Notes under the pieces: generated by a model
What the model saw: only the letters and a program-made list of their open reading frames with translations
Told to the model about the DNA's origin: nothing
Database searches by the model: none
Made by a program: the position numbers and the translations under genes
NCBI GenBank assembly: GCA_013335845.1
Contig: JAAXUU010000003.1
Coordinates: 1 to 22,460 of the forward strand
Reading direction: 5' to 3'
DNA from: Actinomycetota bacterium
GTDB taxonomy: Bacteria > Actinomycetota > Coriobacteriia > Coriobacteriales > RUG844
DNA length: 22,460 nucleotides
Part shown: one piece after another, positions 11,955 to 18,838 of the stretch
Numbering within the stretch: position 1 is the stretch's first letter
Layout: each line of letters starts with the position of its first letter

Positions 11955-11969
11955 AGCGACGGCCTTAGA
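11944..11969. repeat. 14-bp tandem duplication spanning two convergent stop codons
   Basis: GACGGCCTTAGA occurs at 11944-11955 and again at 11958-11969, a 14-bp period. The first copy contains the TAG that ends the metallo-hydrolase on the plus strand. The second contains TTA (11965-11967), which is the TAA stop of the minus-strand FAH gene. The two genes are thus separated by only ten bases and no terminator hairpin is visible between them. Confidence 0.7.
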
Positions 11970-12858
11970 TAAAGGTATTATAAAGGCGACCGATACCTTC
12001 GATTTCAACCACGACTTCGTCGCCGGGGGCAAGCCACTGCTTTTTGTCTTGCGGATACCCCATCATGACACCCGAAGGGGTTCCGCAGAAGATGATGTCC
12101 CCCGCTTCGAGCGTGATGAAGGTCGAGAGGTAGCTGACGATTTCCTCGGGTGAGAAGATCATGTTCTTCGTCGTGTCGTTTTGCCGTAGATCCCCGTTCA
12201 CTTTTGTCGTCACGGCGAGGTCGTGTGCATCGATTTCATCCGCGCTTACGATGATGGGTCCTATCGGTGCGAATTTATCGCAACCTTTCCCAAGGAACCA
12301 TTGACTGGTGCGGCGCTGCAGCTCGCGAGAGGTGACATCGTTTCCGACGGTATATCCGAAGATGGATTCGGCAGCATCTTCCACGCTCACGCGTTTCGTC
12401 CGTTTGCCTATGACCATGACAAGCTCGGCTTCGTAATCGTATTCATGGGCATCCGGGTTCATTTCAATGGCTTCGCCGCAACCGGCCAAGGCGTTGTTCA
12501 GTTTCGTGAAGACGGCGGGAAAGGCGGGGGCGATATCGAAATCATGGCACTCCTCGACATGGTCCCTGTAGTTCAGCCCGATGCAGAGTATCTTACCGGG
12601 TGCGGTGAGCACCGGGGCGAACACAAGCGAATCGTCGAGGGGGATAAGGGGGAGGCTCCCTTTCTGTGCGGCCGAGGCGAGGAGCGCTATCTCGTCCGCA
12701 ATCTTCGTGCTGCTTTCGAGGGATTTGATTATCCCGTCGATGCTCGACGGGATAGCGCATTGGCACTCACGGGCTGCAAAAACCAGGTCGAGATAACCAT
12801 CTTCCAAGAGCACGCAGGGCCGCGCTACACCGTGTATGAGTAAGTTGGAGAGTCTCAT
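11965..12858 (-). CDS. fumarylacetoacetate hydrolase (FAH) family protein
   Basis: A 297-residue enzyme of the FAH superfamily, whose members hydrolyse C-C bonds in acylpyruvates and fumarylacetoacetate, decarboxylate oxaloacetate, or isomerise muconates; the exact substrate cannot be read from the sequence. Family marks are LCIGLNYRDHVEE (91-103), the metal ligands E143 and E145 in YDYEAELVMVIGK, D174 in GYTVGNDVTSRELQ, LGKGCDKFAPIGP (189-201), and the C-terminal GDIIFCGTPSGVMMG. The start is ATG at 12858 because AAGGAG lies six bases before it; the 28 further upstream in-frame codons do not resemble the family. It is the only catabolic-type gene in the plus-strand cluster and is oriented against it, which suggests insertion. 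A -10-like TATACT lies about 40 bases upstream without a clear -35. Confidence 0.9.
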   Translation of the reverse strand: MRLSNLLIHGVARPCVLLEDGYLDLVFAARECQCAIPSSIDGIIKSLESSTKIADEIALLASAAQKGSLPLIPLDDSLVFAPVLTAPGKILCIGLNYRDHVEECHDFDIAPAFPAVFTKLNNALAGCGEAIEMNPDAHEYDYEAELVMVIGKRTKRVSVEDAAESIFGYTVGNDVTSRELQRRTSQWFLGKGCDKFAPIGPIIVSADEIDAHDLAVTTKVNGDLRQNDTTKNMIFSPEEIVSYLSTFITLEAGDIIFCGTPSGVMMGYPQDKKQWLAPGDEVVVEIEGIGRLYNTFI

Positions 12859-13014
12859 GCGAACTCCTTCAGGCCGATGACTACAGATCGTTGTATCCAG
12901 TATAGGCGGAAGTGAGAGTCGGTGACGCATCGAACCGCCCAAAAGATTGGGAGTGGTTCTACAACGGCTTGTCTCGCACTAACGTCACGCTTTGGTACAT
13001 ACGGCAGGCTTGTT

Positions 13015-13044
13015 TTGGCATATCCCGGCAAGATGCCGTACAAT
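13015..13044 (+). promoter_or_regulatory. sigma-70-type promoter of hisS-aspS
   Basis: TTGGCA (13015-13020) and TACAAT (13039-13044) are separated by 18 bases, close to the vegetative consensus. They sit 38 bases before the hisS ATG, in a 224-bp gap between the divergent FAH and hisS genes. This would give a short leader of roughly 30 bases, so a T-box leader for hisS has no room downstream of it. Confidence 0.65.
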
Positions 13045-13082
13045 CATACGGTTAATCGAGTATTGAAGAGGAATGTGCATCT

Positions 13083-14408
13083 ATGTCCAGCAAAGCGCCC
13101 CGCGGAACCGTCGATCTTCTGCCAAGTGCCGCTCGCACGTGGCGGTATCTCTCGCAAACAGCATATGAGGTGTTCTCGACGTACGGCTATGAGCCTATTG
13201 AAACGCCTATGTTCGAGCAGACCGATCTATTCGTCCATGGTATCGGTGAGGCGACCGACGTCGTTGGCAAGGAGATGTTCTCCGTGCTCTCCAAAAACGC
13301 CTACGAGAAGATCATGGCGGGCGAGCAATTGAAGGCCGACCAGCGTCTCTCTTTGCGCCCTGAAGGTACGGCGAGTGTCGTCCGCGCGGTTCGCGAGCAT
13401 AATCTGATCCCTCAAGGCGGGGCTCCTGTGAAGTTGATGTACGCGGGCTCGATGTTCCGTTGCGAACGGCCGCAAAAAGGGCGTCTCCGAGAATTCCACC
13501 AGCTGGGTGCCGAATGTCTCGGGGCAATCGAACCATCGGCCGATGCTGAGCTCATCGTCATGCTCATGCGTTTCTTCGAGTGCTGCGGCCTGCCGAGGAC
13601 CTCGGTGACGCTTCTTCTGAATTCGATGGGTGACGATGCCTGCCGTCCCGCCTACCGGGAAAGCATCCGCACCTACATACACGAGAATTCCGCGGACTTA
13701 TGCGAGGAGTGCAATCGCCGCGCGGAGACGAATCCGCTACGTGCTTTCGATTGCAAGAATCCCGCTTGCCATGCGGTCATGGAAAAGGCACCCAAGATAA
13801 GCGACGCGCTCTGTGACGACTGCAGAACGCACTATGAGACGGTTAAGAAATATCTCGATATAGCCGGGATCGATTATGTCGAGGATCCTCGTCTTGTTCG
13901 CGGGCTCGATTACTACACACATACGGTTTTCGAAGTACAGGTCAAAGATGGCCTGGGCTCTCAAAACGCCATCGGAGGCGGGGGGCGCTACGATAAGCTC
14001 ATGGAAGCCGTCGGTGGAAACCCGACCCCCGGGCTGGGATTCGCCATCGGTTTCGAGAGGACTGTCATGGCACTCGAGGCAGCCGGTGTCGAACTGGATA
14101 GCGGCTCGAACCTCGAGGTCTATGTCGCCACGGTCGATGATACCGTACGAACCGAGGTGTTCACCGTGCTCCAATCGCTGCGAGATGCCGGGTTCAGTGC
14201 CGATTGCGACCACCAGGCGCGTTCCCTCAAAAGTCAACTGAAACTTGCAGGTAAAGCGCAGGTACCCTGTGTGCTTATCGTCGGGCCCGAAGAGCTGCTG
14301 AGCGGCGAAGTGACCTTGCGCGATATGAACACGCACATCGAGCAGCGCATAGCGTTGCACGATGTGCCTGCCGAAGTACGATCCCTACTTGGTACGCAGA
14401 CGGCTTAG
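13083..14408 (+). CDS. hisS: histidyl-tRNA synthetase
   Basis: HisRS is a class II synthetase that charges tRNA-His. The 441-residue protein shows the family N-terminus PRGTVDLLP, LRPEGTASVVRA, motif 2 (FRCERPQKGRLREFHQLGAE), the histidine-binding LVRGLDYYTHTVFEV, GGGGRYDKL, motif 3 GLGFAIGFERT, and a C-terminal anticodon-binding domain. Before LRPEGT there is a roughly 13-residue insertion (around KNAYEKIMAGEQLKADQR, residues 71-88) relative to the short loop of typical enzymes. The cysteine-rich middle (LCEECNRRAE, CKNPAC, LCDDC) is of the kind seen in Gram-positive HisRS and could bind a metal. ATG at 13083 has AAGAGGA about ten bases upstream. aspS follows after 29 bases, so they are cotranscribed. 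Confidence 0.95.
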   Translation: MSSKAPRGTVDLLPSAARTWRYLSQTAYEVFSTYGYEPIETPMFEQTDLFVHGIGEATDVVGKEMFSVLSKNAYEKIMAGEQLKADQRLSLRPEGTASVVRAVREHNLIPQGGAPVKLMYAGSMFRCERPQKGRLREFHQLGAECLGAIEPSADAELIVMLMRFFECCGLPRTSVTLLLNSMGDDACRPAYRESIRTYIHENSADLCEECNRRAETNPLRAFDCKNPACHAVMEKAPKISDALCDDCRTHYETVKKYLDIAGIDYVEDPRLVRGLDYYTHTVFEVQVKDGLGSQNAIGGGGRYDKLMEAVGGNPTPGLGFAIGFERTVMALEAAGVELDSGSNLEVYVATVDDTVRTEVFTVLQSLRDAGFSADCDHQARSLKSQLKLAGKAQVPCVLIVGPEELLSGEVTLRDMNTHIEQRIALHDVPAEVRSLLGTQTA

Positions 14409-14437
14409 CCGTATTCGATAGAGGAGATAGAAACACG

Positions 14438-16216
14438 ATGTCAGAGAATTTTGCACACAGCTACACCATGCGCACCCATACATGTGGCGAACTCACGATT
14501 GCGAATGTCGGGAACGAAGTCAAGCTGACAGGCTGGGTCGCTCGCCGCAGGGACCACGGAGGACTTATCTTCGTCGACTTGCGTGACCGAGAGGGTCTCA
14601 CGCAATGCACCTTCGATCCCGACCATGCCGGTGAAGCCTTCGCTACTGCCGAGCGTATACGCCCCGAATGGGTCGTACTCGTGACCGGTGTGGTGCAAGC
14701 CCGCCCGGATGATACTGCGAATTCGAATATGCCGACGGGCGAGATCGAAGTGATCGTAAGCAGTATCGATGTCTTGAATTCCAGCGTGACGCCGCCATTC
14801 GCCATAGAGGACGGTATCGAGACCGATGAATTGACGCGCTTGCGTTGGCGTTATCTCGATATCCGCCGCCCCGAGCTCTTCAAGGCGCTATCCCTTCGCA
14901 ACACCGTCGCACAGTCCTTCCGCCGCTCTCTCGATAAGCGCGGCTTTCTAGAGGTCGAGACTCCGATCCTCACCAAATCGACTCCCGAGGGCGCGCGAGA
15001 TTTCATCGTGCCGTCGCGTCTCAACCCGGGTAAGTTCTATGCTCTCCCGCAATCACCGCAGCTTTTCAAACAGCTTCTCATGGTCGGCGGTTTGGAGCGC
15101 TATTATCAGATCGCCCGTTGTTTCCGTGATGAGGACCTGCGCGCCGACCGTCAGCCGGAATTCACGCAGGTCGACATCGAGATGAGCTTTGTGACACAAG
15201 ACGATGTCATGCAGATGATGGAGGATGTGTTCGAGGAGGTCTTGCTCGCTGTAGGGGTTTCCCACGAGTTCCCTCTACCACGGATCACCTACGCCGAGTC
15301 GATGGCGCGCTTCGGCAACGACCGTCCTGATGTGCGTTTCGGTATGGAACTGGTCGACCTTTCCCAGATCGTCAAAGACTGTGGATTCAAGGTGTTTGCC
15401 GGAGCATTGTCCAACGGTGGGGTTGTGAAGGCTATCAACGCCAAGGGTGCCGGTGACTGGAGTCGTGGAGAGATCGACAAACTCGGTCAGATCGCGATGG
15501 ACAGCGGTGCCAAGGGAATGGCCTGGATCGCTTTCACAAGCGCAGGCGACGTGAAATCCCCCATAACCAAGTTCTTCTCTGAAGAGGAGTTCGCGGCGAT
15601 GAGGGAAGCTCTTACCGTCGAACCGGGTGACCTCGTGATGTTCGCTGCGGACGCCGTGGGAGTTGCCAACAATGTTCTGAGTAACTTGCGCCTGCATATG
15701 GCCGAAGCTTTGGGACTTTCCCGCGAGGGTCATGCGCTGATGTGGGTGACTGATTTCCCCATGTTCAAATATGATGAAGAAGAGAAGCGTTACGCCGCGG
15801 AACACAATCCTTTCATGCGCATAGCCGATGCCGATCTCGATAAAATCGAGGATGCTCCCCTTGAGTGCGGTAGTTTTTCCTATGACCTCATCATGGACGG
15901 TTATGAGATAGGTGGCGGAACGATCCGTATCGACAACGCCGAAGTTCAGATGCGCGTGCTGCGGCGTCTTGGTTTTACCGAAGAACAGGCGAAGGAACAG
16001 TTCGGTTTCCTACTTGAGGCTCTTTCGTTCGGCGCACCTCCTCATGGCGGCATCGCCTTGGGTCTCGATCGCGTGATCATGCTTTTGGGTGGTTATCAGT
16101 CGATTCGAGATGTCATCGCGTTCCCCAAGACGAGTTCAGGCGGCGACCCCATGACGGGAGCCCCGGAAGGTGTTTCGCTGCGCCAGCTCAAAGAAGCCGG
16201 CCTACGCGTCGATTAG
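14438..16216 (+). CDS. aspS: aspartyl-tRNA synthetase (bacterial type, probably non-discriminating)
   Basis: This class II synthetase charges tRNA-Asp. It has 592 residues, the usual bacterial length. Domains are an N-terminal OB anticodon-binding fold (GWVARRRDHGGLIFVDLRDREG, 32-53), the catalytic core with ETPILTKSTPEGARDF, CFRDEDLRADRQPEFTQVDIE and a bacterial GAD insertion at about 290-400, and motif 3 GLDRVIMLLGG near the C-terminus. H40 in RRRDHGG matches the histidine that marks tRNA-Asp/Asn non-discriminating enzymes such as the Pseudomonas one, where discriminating enzymes have leucine. Such enzymes work with GatCAB to make Asn-tRNA; this is an inference. GAGGAG at 14421-14426 precedes ATG 14438 by 11 bases. 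Transcription ends at the hairpin at 16239-16271. Confidence 0.95.
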   Translation: MSENFAHSYTMRTHTCGELTIANVGNEVKLTGWVARRRDHGGLIFVDLRDREGLTQCTFDPDHAGEAFATAERIRPEWVVLVTGVVQARPDDTANSNMPTGEIEVIVSSIDVLNSSVTPPFAIEDGIETDELTRLRWRYLDIRRPELFKALSLRNTVAQSFRRSLDKRGFLEVETPILTKSTPEGARDFIVPSRLNPGKFYALPQSPQLFKQLLMVGGLERYYQIARCFRDEDLRADRQPEFTQVDIEMSFVTQDDVMQMMEDVFEEVLLAVGVSHEFPLPRITYAESMARFGNDRPDVRFGMELVDLSQIVKDCGFKVFAGALSNGGVVKAINAKGAGDWSRGEIDKLGQIAMDSGAKGMAWIAFTSAGDVKSPITKFFSEEEFAAMREALTVEPGDLVMFAADAVGVANNVLSNLRLHMAEALGLSREGHALMWVTDFPMFKYDEEEKRYAAEHNPFMRIADADLDKIEDAPLECGSFSYDLIMDGYEIGGGTIRIDNAEVQMRVLRRLGFTEEQAKEQFGFLLEALSFGAPPHGGIALGLDRVIMLLGGYQSIRDVIAFPKTSSGGDPMTGAPEGVSLRQLKEAGLRVD

Positions 16217-16238
16217 CTCGACACGGTATATATGCTCG

Positions 16239-16271
16239 ATAGAGACCGCTTATGGCGGTCTCTATCTTTTT
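16239..16271 (+). terminator. intrinsic terminator of hisS-aspS
   Basis: An 11-bp perfect stem, ATAGAGACCGC (16239-16249) with GCGGTCTCTAT (16255-16265), has a five-base loop and is followed by C and five T (16267-16271). It lies 22 bases after the aspS stop. Its 3' arm contains the stop codon of the minus-strand gene ending at 16262. No U-tract exists on the minus strand, so it looks directional. Confidence 0.85.
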
Positions 16272-17047
16272 CCGGGGGCGTCATCATCGGGTACATAATC
16301 GCGAGTGTCCTCGATATCTTTGAAGCGCAGGTACGGGAATGCTTTCAACAGACGTCTGTCATGGAGATTGAGGTTCCGTATGGCGTCATGGAGGTTCTCG
16401 ATGTTGTTTCGCGTACTTTGGAAACCGGCCCTCAGGCGCGCGTGGGCGCTAGGCCCTTGAGGGAGTTCTGAGATACGGTCTTTGACATTCTCCTGTAAAT
16501 GCCTGAAGTCGTCAGACATCCGCGTTCGAGCGGCGAATACCTTCTCTTTGAAATTCAAGATACCTAGAACGGTTACCGTCAGGTCGATGCCAAGGGCGAG
16601 TAGGCAAACAAGCGCAACGAGATCGATCGTTAGCCGGGGGATGAGACCGATAAGACGAATGGTTACGGGGTGTATGAACAGTATGAGTGTAACGGCGAAG
16701 GCACCGAACACGACCGCACCCAAGAGGCATACCCGACCGTTGAGATTGAAACCCATATGACTGTAGTCCCACCATTTCGCATGGAAGATCATCTCGAGAA
16801 GCCATGATGTAAGGTACTCGAGGATACTTGCGACGACCGCCCCTGTCATGAACAGCACGAGGGGGTTCTGGATGGTGCCCAGCAGGAGGATGTCGGCGAT
16901 CGCACCGGCTCCATAGATCGGGCAAAAGGGGCCGTTGAGAAAACCGCGGTTGATGACCCTGCGCTCGATGATGGAGCAGTAGATGGATTCGTACGCCCAG
17001 CCGATAAAGCTATAGATGAAAAAGTAGACGATATATGTGGAGAACAA
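16262..17047 (-). CDS. CmpB-like putative ABC-transporter permease family membrane protein
   Basis: A 261-residue integral membrane protein of the family annotated as putative ABC transporter type IV / CmpB (PF06541), common in Gram-positive anaerobes and of unproven function. Five hydrophobic segments are visible at about 4-22, 37-57, 62-88, 105-126 and 131-160. Motifs include GWAYESIYCSI near the N-terminus, RGFLNGPFCPIYGAGA, and LEYLTSWLLEMIFHAKWWDYS. The last 100 residues are hydrophilic and helical, probably cytoplasmic. The start is TTG at 17047 with AAGGGAG five bases upstream; the next methionine lies inside the third helix region and would remove conserved residues. No ABC ATPase or solute-binding protein is adjacent, so a transport role is not supported by context. 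Confidence 0.8.
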   Translation of the reverse strand: MFSTYIVYFFIYSFIGWAYESIYCSIIERRVINRGFLNGPFCPIYGAGAIADILLLGTIQNPLVLFMTGAVVASILEYLTSWLLEMIFHAKWWDYSHMGFNLNGRVCLLGAVVFGAFAVTLILFIHPVTIRLIGLIPRLTIDLVALVCLLALGIDLTVTVLGILNFKEKVFAARTRMSDDFRHLQENVKDRISELPQGPSAHARLRAGFQSTRNNIENLHDAIRNLNLHDRRLLKAFPYLRFKDIEDTRDYVPDDDAPGKR

Positions 17048-17311
17048 ATGACTCCCTTGTATGCCGGTTTGAAGACATAAGCTATTTTCCCAGCTATATG
17101 CTTGATTGCAAGTTACGATTCATCGTCGAAGCGTGGGTGCGCTTGATTCTCGACCATACATCGGACGCGTGAAATCATCCCGCCGTCCATTGCCGCAGTC
17201 GCCGTGGTCGCAAAGGAGCTCAGGGGCCGATTCCGTTACCGCGAAGTATGCCGATTCGTGTAGTATTATGGTAGGGTACTGCATCGAGCGATGACAACGA
17301 GAGGTTTGTGC

Positions 17312-17920
17312 ATGAACGTAGTGATTCTGGGGGGATTCCTTGGTTCGGGGAAGACCACATTCCTCCTCCGATTAGCCAGATATCTTACCGAGAATAGTGA
17401 TTCGAGTTCGGAGTACAAAGTGGTAGTGCTGGAGAACGAGGTCGGCGACATCAGCATCGACGACGGCTTCCTCAGCTCGTCGGGATTCCAGACGAGGAAC
17501 CTCTTCTCCGGGTGTGCGTGTTGCACCCTAGCCGGCGAACTCGGCGCGACCGTGCGCGATATCGATTCGACGTATAGTCCGGATTGGCTGGTGGTCGAGG
17601 CAAGTGGCGTCGCGTATCCGGAGAAGATGAAGCAGATCATCGAAACGATCGTCTCGGGGCAGGTAAGGACGATCGTACTCACCGATGCGTTCCGTTGGAA
17701 GAGACTGCTTCGGGGTCTTCAGATGGTGATTCCCATGCAGCTCGAAGGTGCGGATATAGTCTTGGTGAACAAGGCGGATAAGGTATCTGCGGAGGGCCTC
17801 GAAGAGGTGATGGAGAGCCTTCGGAGTCTGTGCGACGGTTGTCCTATCCTACCGATGTCCGCGAAGGACGACGTACCCGAAGAATTCTGGGAGGAATTGC
17901 TCTCCCGTATCGACCTTTAG
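17312..17920 (+). CDS. compact CobW/COG0523-type metal GTPase
   Basis: A 202-residue G3E-family P-loop GTPase of the CobW/P47K group, which deliver metals such as Zn or Co to client proteins. Visible are Walker A GGFLGSGKTT (7-16), the ENEVGD switch (41-46), the metal-binding GCACC (C68, C70, C71) that matches the family CxCC, and the guanine-specificity motif NKAD (153-156). It ends right after the GTPase domain and lacks the C-terminal CobW domain of full-length members. ATG 17312 is chosen over the in-frame ATG 17291 because GAGAGG (17299-17304) stands seven bases before it and the family starts directly with the beta-1 strand. The next gene, 11 bases downstream, encodes a His-rich protein that may be its partner. 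Which metal is handled cannot be told; no riboswitch was recognised in the 264-bp upstream gap. Confidence 0.88.
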   Translation: MNVVILGGFLGSGKTTFLLRLARYLTENSDSSSEYKVVVLENEVGDISIDDGFLSSSGFQTRNLFSGCACCTLAGELGATVRDIDSTYSPDWLVVEASGVAYPEKMKQIIETIVSGQVRTIVLTDAFRWKRLLRGLQMVIPMQLEGADIVLVNKADKVSAEGLEEVMESLRSLCDGCPILPMSAKDDVPEEFWEELLSRIDL

Positions 17921-17931
17921 GAGACCCACCG

Positions 17932-18414
17932 ATGGAAGAACCCGCAAAGCAACCGTGTTCGCACGGGCATCACGACCACCATGATTGCGACCATCATGAT
18001 CACGACCACCACGCGCACGAACACGGTGCAAAGGAAGATATCCATTCCGGGGTCCATGTGGAAGCGCGACTACACGAAGGCGCCGTTGTCGCATCCGGGG
18101 AAATGCGGATACCGGCGAGAAACGATGGACAAATCCGGGAGATTCTCGGTCATGATATGAAGGCGCTTGCCGCCTGGGTAGAGAAGTCCGATGGCATCAT
18201 CGGTCATATCAAAGCCTCGGTTGAGACAACGAGGACGGATATATACTCGATCACGGACTGTGAACTGTCCGAGAGAACTGCCGATGCAGTCATGGTCGGA
18301 ATCAAGATAGCGGCAATCGTCTATGGCGTCGAATCGGACGCGCTTCTCCATCGTCTCGAAACCTTGCTCAAACACTTGGAAGCTATCGATACATCCGCAC
18401 GTAAGGACGTTTGA
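17932..18414 (+). CDS. small protein with N-terminal histidine-rich metal-binding tract
   Basis: The 160-residue protein is of no family I recognise. Residues 11-31 contain 12 histidines interleaved with Asp and two nearby cysteines (C9, C19), with a further H38, H42 and H48; this composition is that of a Ni/Zn/Co-binding or storage segment, as in HypB or SlyD tails. From about 55 to 155 the sequence looks like a compact domain with several amphipathic helices (around 68-92, 112-131 and 135-152) and no membrane segment or signal peptide. The ATG at 17932 is preceded by TAGGAGA (17918-17924). It is 11 bases after the CobW-type GTPase gene, so the two are cotranscribed and probably act together: the GTPase as metal inserter, this protein as metal donor or client. 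That function is inference. Confidence 0.75.
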   Translation: MEEPAKQPCSHGHHDHHDCDHHDHDHHAHEHGAKEDIHSGVHVEARLHEGAVVASGEMRIPARNDGQIREILGHDMKALAAWVEKSDGIIGHIKASVETTRTDIYSITDCELSERTADAVMVGIKIAAIVYGVESDALLHRLETLLKHLEAIDTSARKDV

Positions 18415-18444
18415 GCCTTTCGATAGAACGACGATATCGAGGCT
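18414..18444 (+). other. imperfect hairpin after the His-rich gene
   Basis: AGCCT (18415-18419) and CGATA pair with TATCG and AGGCT downstream, giving about ten base pairs with a two-base bulge. No T-run follows, so it is not a convincing intrinsic terminator; it may stabilise the mRNA 3' end or be chance. Confidence 0.3.
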
Positions 18445-18498
18445 AAGAGTGGGTGGTCTCCAGCCGCCTGCGTCTTGAAATCAGCCCGGAAGAACATC

Positions 18499-18520
18499 CT
18501 CCGGTGCGTCTCCGGTGCGT
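18499..18520 (+). repeat. 11-bp perfect tandem duplication
   Basis: CTCCGGTGCGT occurs twice in direct succession (18499-18509 and 18510-18520), in the non-coding stretch between the His-rich gene and the 6S RNA promoter. A third, poor relative (CTCTCCGTGGCG) follows at about 18528. No function is evident. Confidence 0.7.
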
Positions 18521-18588
18521 ATCTGTGCTCTCCGTGGCGAAGTTATGTTCGACACTGTTTCGTTGCTGTATTTCTTTGAAAATCGCGT

Positions 18589-18594
18589 TATAAT
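18589..18594 (+). promoter_or_regulatory. -10 element of the 6S RNA
   Basis: A perfect TATAAT at 18589-18594 sits in an AT-rich patch seven to eight bases before the proposed RNA 5' end. The -35 is poor: CTGTAT at 17-base spacing, or TTGCTG (18563-18568) at 20-base spacing. Confidence 0.6.
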
Positions 18595-18601
18595 TAACTC
18601 G

Positions 18602-18805
18602 CACCTCATCCCTAGTGCCGTTCATATTGATGAACCGACAGTTTGTAATAGGGAGCCCTGATATCAAACGGGACAGGAATTGCCTACGTTGGCGAAGCTG
18701 GAACTAAGATGCGGGCACCCACTTTTTGGAGATGGGTTCATCTCCTCGGTCGGGGGTGGGGTCGCCAAGTAGAGCCCTGCGGTTTCGCGGGGCACTACTT
18801 TTTTT
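18602..18805 (+). ncRNA. ssrS: 6S RNA (SsrS/BsrA type)
   Basis: 6S RNA mimics an open promoter and sequesters vegetative RNA polymerase. This roughly 204-nt non-coding stretch runs from a TATAAT -10 to a terminator and has the rod-like complementarity expected. TAGTGCC (18613-18619) pairs with GGCACTA (18791-18797) as closing stem. GTTCAT/ATGAAC (18620-18635) and GTTTG/CAAAC flank the 5' side. TTGGCGA (18689-18695) pairs with TCGCCAA (18762-18768). A GGAGATG/CATCTCC hairpin (18728-18745) lies in the 3' half. The CACCCAC stretch facing GGGGGTGGGG resembles 6S sequences I remember. Position between aspS and rarA matches B. subtilis bsrA. I could not run a covariance model; another structured RNA, such as a rarA leader, remains possible. 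Confidence 0.72.
18767..18805 (+). terminator. intrinsic terminator of the 6S RNA, just before rarA
   Basis: AAGTAG-A-GCCCTGCG (18767-18781) pairs with CGCGGGGC-A-CTACTT (18786-18800), 14 pairs with one A-A mismatch and a four-base loop, followed by seven T (18799-18805). Only 33 bases separate it from the rarA start and no promoter is seen there. The 3' arm also pairs with upstream segments of the RNA (see findings). Confidence 0.88.
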
Positions 18806-18838
18806 AGGCTCTCCTCTCAGCATCCCGTAGGAGGTGTT

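Noticed and set aside
12223..12843. 206-residue plus-strand open frame opposite the FAH gene
   Set aside because: The minus frame encodes a clear FAH enzyme with all metal ligands; the plus frame is an antisense shadow.
17048..17311. Possible cobalamin or metal riboswitch or tRNA upstream of the CobW-type gene
   Set aside because: No B12-box-like segment, clover-leaf or strong hairpin was found; only a vague TAGTAT/TATTAT near 17261-17269 without a well-placed -35.
18443..18667. 74-residue minus-strand open frame before rarA
   Set aside because: It covers the 6S RNA 5' half and its promoter, lacks a ribosome binding site, and the translation is low-complexity and unconserved in appearance.
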